A DNA stretch of 64,000 nucleotides from an uncultured Prevotella sp. (GTDB taxonomy: Bacteria; Bacteroidota; Bacteroidia; Bacteroidales; Bacteroidaceae): NCBI GenBank assembly GCA_937898715.1, contig CALEKA010000069.1:52222-116221 (forward strand), in the 5' to 3' direction. A model generated the notes under the pieces. It was not told where the DNA came from. It saw nothing but the letters and a program-made list of their open reading frames with translations, and made no database searches. Positions within the stretch are counted from its first letter, which is position 1. Each line of letters opens with the position of its first letter. The translations under genes were made by a program, and so were the position numbers. Below, piece after piece: positions 60,075-64,000 of the stretch.

Positions 60075-60551
60075 TTATACATGCTTCTTGCGGAAGCGCA
60101 GGGTAAGGTCGGTCAGACGGCCATCGGATTCTATGCGATAAAAGCGCTGATTGGTATTGGGCGATGAGAGCGGACCGAGTTTGGCAGAATAGCCGCCGAG
60201 CTTCACGTAGTTGAGCGCAGTGGCGAGTTCCTTCAAGTCGGGAAGCCATGTGCGGCCCGAATACCACCCCGTGCGGATGCGCCCTTCGTACTTCTCACGC
60301 ACATGATGCGCCAAAGCAAAGAGCGTCTGCGGATCATTATCGCCCCCCTGGAAGCCCACGCAAGTGATGCCATCGTTGCTCTCGATAAGAGCCGTAAGGC
60401 GTTCTTCAGTAAGTTCCTCGCCAATGTCCTCGCGCAAGAACGCACTGTGGCATCCCGCGCAACGATTGGGGCAAAGCGTGAGGTTGATGGCCAACGTCAC
60501 CTCGTCAGGATATTCTTGGAATACGATGTCGTGGTTATAATACTTCAGCAT
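60075..60551 (-). CDS. nrdG: Anaerobic ribonucleotide reductase activating protein
   Basis: A 158-residue radical SAM enzyme that generates the glycyl radical on NrdD. The 4Fe-4S motif is C27-P-N-R-C31-A-G-C34 (CxxxCxxC). 'GFQGGDND' and 'IRTGWYSGRTW' are family features. It lies 49 nt after nrdD on the same strand and is expected to be co-transcribed, which is the usual arrangement. Confidence 0.96.
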   Translation of the reverse strand: MLKYYNHDIVFQEYPDEVTLAINLTLCPNRCAGCHSAFLREDIGEELTEERLTALIESNDGITCVGFQGGDNDPQTLFALAHHVREKYEGRIRTGWYSGRTWLPDLKELATALNYVKLGGYSAKLGPLSSPNTNQRFYRIESDGRLTDLTLRFRKKHV

Positions 60552-60600
60552 GGAGTTTTCTCCTATATATTATAGGTATAATTCCCTTAAGAATGAGGGG

Positions 60601-62697
60601 TTATTCCTCCACACGCTGATAGTATCTTCTGCTGGCTTCCTTCTGACGGTCGAGCGAGAAGTTGCTTACACGCTTCAAGTAACCAATGATACGAGTCAGA
60701 TAGTCGAGATTCTCCGATCCACACACGGGGCACTTATGCAGGTGGTGCTTGTCGATGTGGCCACAGTCGTTGCAGAGCGTGTTGGGGATATTGAAGGTGA
60801 AGTAGTTGCATCCCTCCTTAGCTGCCACACGCAAGAGTTGTCGATACTGAGGCTGGCTCAGGTGCTCGTCAAGGTTCATATGGAGCGCCGAACCACCCGT
60901 GAGGTGCTCAATGAAGCGACGACCATGGAGGCGGAACTTCTCGATGATGTCGGTATTAGGATCTTCTACCACATAGAAGTAAGAGTTGTAGCATTCACGA
61001 GGCACAAAATAACCATCTTCGCGATCCCAGCGAGCATGCTTTACGCCCACGTTTTCGGCAGGAATCATTTCGCAGTTGAACATTAAGTCCTTTGAACGAT
61101 ACTTGCGGTTGTAGCTCTCGATAAGTCCCAAGATATTGCCCACGAAGTCCTCATACTCCTTATTATCAGAGATAGTGATACCCAAACTCTCGGCAGCTTC
61201 TACCATACCGTTCACACCGATGGTGAGATACTGACGCTTAATGTTTATGTAGCCAGCATCGAAGAGGGGAAGCATGCCCTTATCCATCAAATCTTTGAGG
61301 TTGGCATTGTAAGCCATCTGCACCTTGTGCATAAGATCGACGATGCTGTCGAGGTATTCCACGTAAGAACGGCCCTCGCGAGTGGCCTGCTGTACGCAAC
61401 GGTTGAGGTTGACCGTAAGCACCGATTTAGAGCCCGTGCTCACACCGCCCGCACCAAGCGTATAGCTGAATCCATTGTCCTGAATCTCATTGCGCAAGCG
61501 GCAGCAAGAAGCCAAAGAGTCGGCATTGTCGCTCATATAGGTGAAGAAGCTATGGCCTTCGGCATACATCTCTGCTGTGAAGTCGCCATACTCTTTGTCC
61601 ATCACGTCGCCATCCTTGGAGAGCAGAGCCATGGTCTCTACAGGGAAGGTAAGCACAGCTTTCGTTCTCTCCTGATTGAACCACTTCATGAAGCGGCGCT
61701 GCAACCAGTCGAGAGCGGGCCAAGAGGGACGCGAACCATCGGGGAAACGAAATTCGCCAAAGATGCTCTCAAAATAAAACTTATCGTAATAAGAGATGTT
61801 CCAGAACACTGACTGGAAGTTGCGAGCACCCGTAGGTTGGTTGATAGAGTAGACGATCTGCTCGAAGCAGTCAGTGATAATCTTATCGATCGAACGATGA
61901 CGGGTGGAGAGGTCGACCACCTTGTCAGCTTCCTTGTAATACTCTGGACCATATTCCAACTCCAAGAAATGACTCATATACATGAGAAACTCGGGAGTGG
62001 CGCAAGCGCCCGAAAGCATAGAGCTTACGATAAACACCATGTTGACGAAGCCACCGCAGAACGACTTGAGGTTGGTAGGCGCTGTAGAGTTACCACCAAT
62101 GTCCTTTGTACCATTGAGCAACCAGGGGTACATCGTGATAGAAGCACAATAGTTGGCAAGCGACGTTTCGTCGTTCTTATAGATAAAGTGGTGCTTGAGC
62201 AAGTAGATGTAGCGATCAGCCAATTCCTTGCCATACATATCCTTAATGCGGTCGCAAAGCAAGCGACGATTCAAGCGAATAAAGCCCTGCTTAGGAAGTT
62301 CACCGATGAGGGTGGCTATATTCTTGTTTTCTACATTGGCATTGGCATCGTACTTCGATCCCGTGGCAGGATTGGCAGAGTTGCAATAATTGATCAAGAA
62401 GCGCAGTTTGTCGGCAGTTTCGCGATCGTCTTCATGACGCTTGCGGTAAAGCATAAACGACTTAGCCACCTCGTAGTGGTGCTCAGCCATCAGTGCCACC
62501 TCTACCTGGTTTTGTACGTCCTCCACACTCATACCGTTGCAGAAGCGGAGGCGTTGCATGATGCGGTTGAGCCCTTCGGCGTCGATATTCTTGTTTCTTG
62601 ATTGGAAGGACTTCAGTACGGCAGTCTTAATTTTTTCTATACTCAGCGGCTCTGTCTTGCCGTTGCGCTTGGTGATGATGAAGTTGTCAGTGCACAT
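60601..62697 (-). CDS. nrdD: Anaerobic (class III) ribonucleoside-triphosphate reductase
   Basis: A 698-residue NrdD that reduces NTPs to dNTPs under anoxia using a glycyl radical. An ATP-cone (about 5-95) precedes the barrel. The C-terminal zinc site is 'CNDCGHIDKHHLHKCPVCGS', and the glycyl radical Gly is expected at G672 in 'LTRIIGYLKRVSNFS'. The length is normal for Bacteroidetes NrdD. The ~320-nt leader contains an inverted repeat (62787-62813), a hairpin and an 18-codon frame with a CxxC end, which suggests regulated expression. Confidence 0.97.
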   Translation of the reverse strand: MCTDNFIITKRNGKTEPLSIEKIKTAVLKSFQSRNKNIDAEGLNRIMQRLRFCNGMSVEDVQNQVEVALMAEHHYEVAKSFMLYRKRHEDDRETADKLRFLINYCNSANPATGSKYDANANVENKNIATLIGELPKQGFIRLNRRLLCDRIKDMYGKELADRYIYLLKHHFIYKNDETSLANYCASITMYPWLLNGTKDIGGNSTAPTNLKSFCGGFVNMVFIVSSMLSGACATPEFLMYMSHFLELEYGPEYYKEADKVVDLSTRHRSIDKIITDCFEQIVYSINQPTGARNFQSVFWNISYYDKFYFESIFGEFRFPDGSRPSWPALDWLQRRFMKWFNQERTKAVLTFPVETMALLSKDGDVMDKEYGDFTAEMYAEGHSFFTYMSDNADSLASCCRLRNEIQDNGFSYTLGAGGVSTGSKSVLTVNLNRCVQQATREGRSYVEYLDSIVDLMHKVQMAYNANLKDLMDKGMLPLFDAGYINIKRQYLTIGVNGMVEAAESLGITISDNKEYEDFVGNILGLIESYNRKYRSKDLMFNCEMIPAENVGVKHARWDREDGYFVPRECYNSYFYVVEDPNTDIIEKFRLHGRRFIEHLTGGSALHMNLDEHLSQPQYRQLLRVAAKEGCNYFTFNIPNTLCNDCGHIDKHHLHKCPVCGSENLDYLTRIIGYLKRVSNFSLDRQKEASRRYYQRVEE

Positions 62698-62786
62698 GGT
62701 TTTGGGGATTCTGTGTAGGGTTTGTAAGGTTTATCTGTTGGTTAGAAGATGTCCTTTTCGGACAACTTCAAGCTCAGAAGTTTTCC

Positions 62787-62813
62787 AAAAGTTTTCCAAA
62801 ACGGAAAACTTTT
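62787..62813 (-). promoter_or_regulatory. Inverted repeat before nrdD
   Basis: AAAAGTTTTCC and GGAAAACTTTT, perfect 11-bp arms and a 5-nt centre; possible operator or RNA hairpin. A partial copy (AAGTTTTCC) lies just beside it at 62779. Confidence 0.55.
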
Positions 62814-62835
62814 CGTCTTCGCGCAGCTCTGATCG

Positions 62836-62892
62836 TTAGCACATTGAGCAGTCATCGTGCTCACCATCAGAGCGCAACTGCCCGCCCTTCAT
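62836..62892 (-). CDS. 18-codon micro-frame with CxxC end in the nrdD leader
   Basis: An ATG-started frame reading MKGGQLRSDGEHDDCSMC, in the 5' leader of nrdD, 138 nt before its start. The frame continues upstream to a stop at 62914 without another ATG (reading VISVIPFG). The end CxxC recalls C-terminal redox pairs of ribonucleotide reductase large subunits, so it may be a remnant of such a gene; alternatively it is a leader peptide or chance. It lies within a hairpin formed by GCTCTGAT (62826) and ATCAGAGC (62865). Confidence 0.35.
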   Translation of the reverse strand: MKGGQLRSDGEHDDCSMC

Positions 62893-63273
62893 GCCGAAGG
62901 GTATTACACTTATAACTCATTGATTGTCAGCAGTTTACTTCTGTCTTGATAGTTTCTTCCATAGTTGCTTCGCTCTCTTCCAAAAGGTGCTTTAGCGAAG
63001 CTTGTTTTCCAAAGACGTTGGCAAAGATACGGCAAACTTTTGAACGGAAGAAGAAAAGAAAAATATTTTTTTCTTGTCATTTTCTCATCATTATAAACCT
63101 TTTCTTTACCCCTACTCCCCTTATCGTTTGAAAACCAACAAGAAAACCCTTCTACCATGTTCTAACAAAAAAATGTCCTTCGCTCCAAGCAATTTACTCA
63201 AAGCGAAGAACATCATTTTTATGTTGCTCAAGCATCCGAAATTCATCCATCAGAGAGCGCCAAGCAACCTTAT
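62893..63273. other. Gap between ndk and the nrdD leader
   Basis: AT-rich; holds the nrdDG -7 element. No gene seen. Confidence 0.7.
63022..63029 (-). promoter_or_regulatory. -7 element for nrdDG
   Basis: TATCTTTG on the minus strand; no good -33 box. Predicts a leader of about 320 nt. Confidence 0.45.
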
Positions 63274-63741
63274 CTAAAATTCATCGGCAGCGTAGAGGAA
63301 CGGGAAAGCCGCTTGCTCCCATTCAAAGATTTCATCGTCGCGGAAGAAGCGCTTCAACTCTACCGCGGCAGCCTCTTGCGAATCGGAAGCATGTACGATG
63401 TTCTCTTGGAAACTCATGCAGTAGGTACCACGAATAGTGCCAGGAGCCGCATTACGGCCATTTGTAGGGCCTGCAAGGGCACGAACAGCCGCCACTGCGT
63501 CTACACCCTTAAGGCAAAGCGCTACGACGGGAGCAGTCATCATAGAATCCTTGATTTGTTGGAAGAAAGGCTTACCGCTCAAATGCTTATAATGCTCAGT
63601 GAGCACGTCGTCAGTAAGCTGCATCATCTTCATGCCACAGATTTGCAGTCCTTTCTTCTCAAATATGCTAATGATCTCACCAGCCAAGCCGCGCTGCATG
63701 GTGCAGGGCTTAAGCAATACTAAAGTCTTTTCTAATGCCAT
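63274..63741 (-). CDS. ndk: Nucleoside diphosphate kinase
   Basis: A 155-residue NDK that balances NTP and dNTP pools; catalytic H117 in 'ENIVHASDS', ATP-site lysine in 'LLKPCTMQRGLAGEI'. The sequence 'GPTNGRNAAPGTIRGTY' is the normal substrate loop. It precedes nrdD on the same strand, a plausible functional neighbour, but 380 nt or more and a promoter separate them. The start is preceded by a 17-nt array. Confidence 0.96.
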   Translation of the reverse strand: MALEKTLVLLKPCTMQRGLAGEIISIFEKKGLQICGMKMMQLTDDVLTEHYKHLSGKPFFQQIKDSMMTAPVVALCLKGVDAVAAVRALAGPTNGRNAAPGTIRGTYCMSFQENIVHASDSQEAAAVELKRFFRDDEIFEWEQAAFPFLYAADEF

Positions 63742-63750
63742 GGATAGGGG

Positions 63751-63862
63751 GAGTTTGGAAGTTTAATGAGTTTAGGAGTTTAAAGAGTTTAGGAGTTTAA
63801 AGAGTTTAGGAGTTTAAAGAGTTTAGGAGTTTAAAGAGTTTAGGAGTTAAGGAGTTAAGAGA
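63751..63862. repeat. 17-nt tandem array before ndk
   Basis: Units GAGTTTAGGAGTTTAAA (8+9 nt), about five copies plus degenerate ends, 10 nt from the ndk start. Same family as 41153-41195. Confidence 0.9.
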
Positions 63863-63946
63863 TTAGTTCAGACTCTTAGAGAGCAACTATCTTACATCGC
63901 TCTGTGATATTTCTGTCTAATCCGTAATCGTTCGTGCTAAATAGTA

Positions 63947-63980
63947 AAGCCTCTCTCAGATGTGACTCTGAAAGAGGCTT
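63947..63980. terminator. Hairpin terminator at window end
   Basis: AAGCCTCTCTCAGA and TCTGAAAGAGGCTT pair with one mismatch. Probably ends a gene beyond the window. Confidence 0.65.
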
Positions 63981-64000
63981 GAAAGGAAATTGGCGGCGAC

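Overview
The window looks like chromosomal DNA of a Bacteroidales bacterium, most likely Prevotellaceae. This rests on several observations: Bacteroidetes-type promoters (TTTG, 19-21 nt, TAnnTTTG) before many genes; a PorX-type regulator; several secreted proteins ending in a type IX secretion (T9SS)-like C-terminal signal; a hybrid two-component sensor; the gene order surE-lpxB / parA-parB-DUF5683-mltD-relA; and DUF4294, DUF5683 and Omp28-type proteins. The species cannot be named from sequence alone. No phage, insertion sequence with transposase, rRNA or tRNA was recognised.

Layout. 1-1.5 kb: end of a lactate-utilisation operon (lutB partial, lutC). 2.3-6.7 kb: frr, rsgA, an NfeD-like protein and an M6 metalloprotease. 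7.1-15.2 kb: two large secreted proteins on the minus strand (one with a discoidin-like domain, one an M60 mucinase-type metallopeptidase), each followed by a tiny acidic peptide gene. 15.3-20.1 kb: glycosyltransferase, priA and an RluA-type pseudouridine synthase. 20.5-27.5 kb: a plus-strand cell-envelope cluster (TlpA-like thioredoxin, a probable DUF6029 protein, Omp28-like lipoprotein, two T9SS-tailed proteins). 27.7-34.4 kb: Spy-like protein, cysQ with a sulfate-type permease, rnr and a DUF4294 protein. 34.4-35.9 kb: a 1.5-kb non-coding stretch with repeats and a candidate structured RNA. 35.9-44.2 kb: hybrid sensor, fasciclin-domain lipoprotein, sulfotransferase and porX. 44.4-57.5 kb: a hypothetical protein, parC, lpxB, surE, parA, parB, a DUF5683 protein, an MltD-like transglycosylase and relA/spoT. 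57.9-59.2 kb: a third secreted protein with its tiny peptide. 59.5-63.7 kb: guanine deaminase, anaerobic ribonucleotide reductase (nrdG, nrdD) and ndk.

Functional threads. PorX could regulate T9SS, whose likely cargo (M6 and M60 peptidases, discoidin-like protein and others) is also encoded here. CysQ, the adjacent permease and the sulfotransferase form a plausible PAPS/PAP sulfur thread. The most unusual material is outside or beside ordinary genes. Three large secreted proteins are each followed by a 51-60-residue peptide of one family. A roughly 500-bp composite intergenic module occurs three times, each time ending at a promoter. A hairpin-repeat and MITE family shows compensatory base changes. 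Several periodic arrays (7, 9, 17, 22 and 23 nt) hug gene ends and in places supply start or stop codons.
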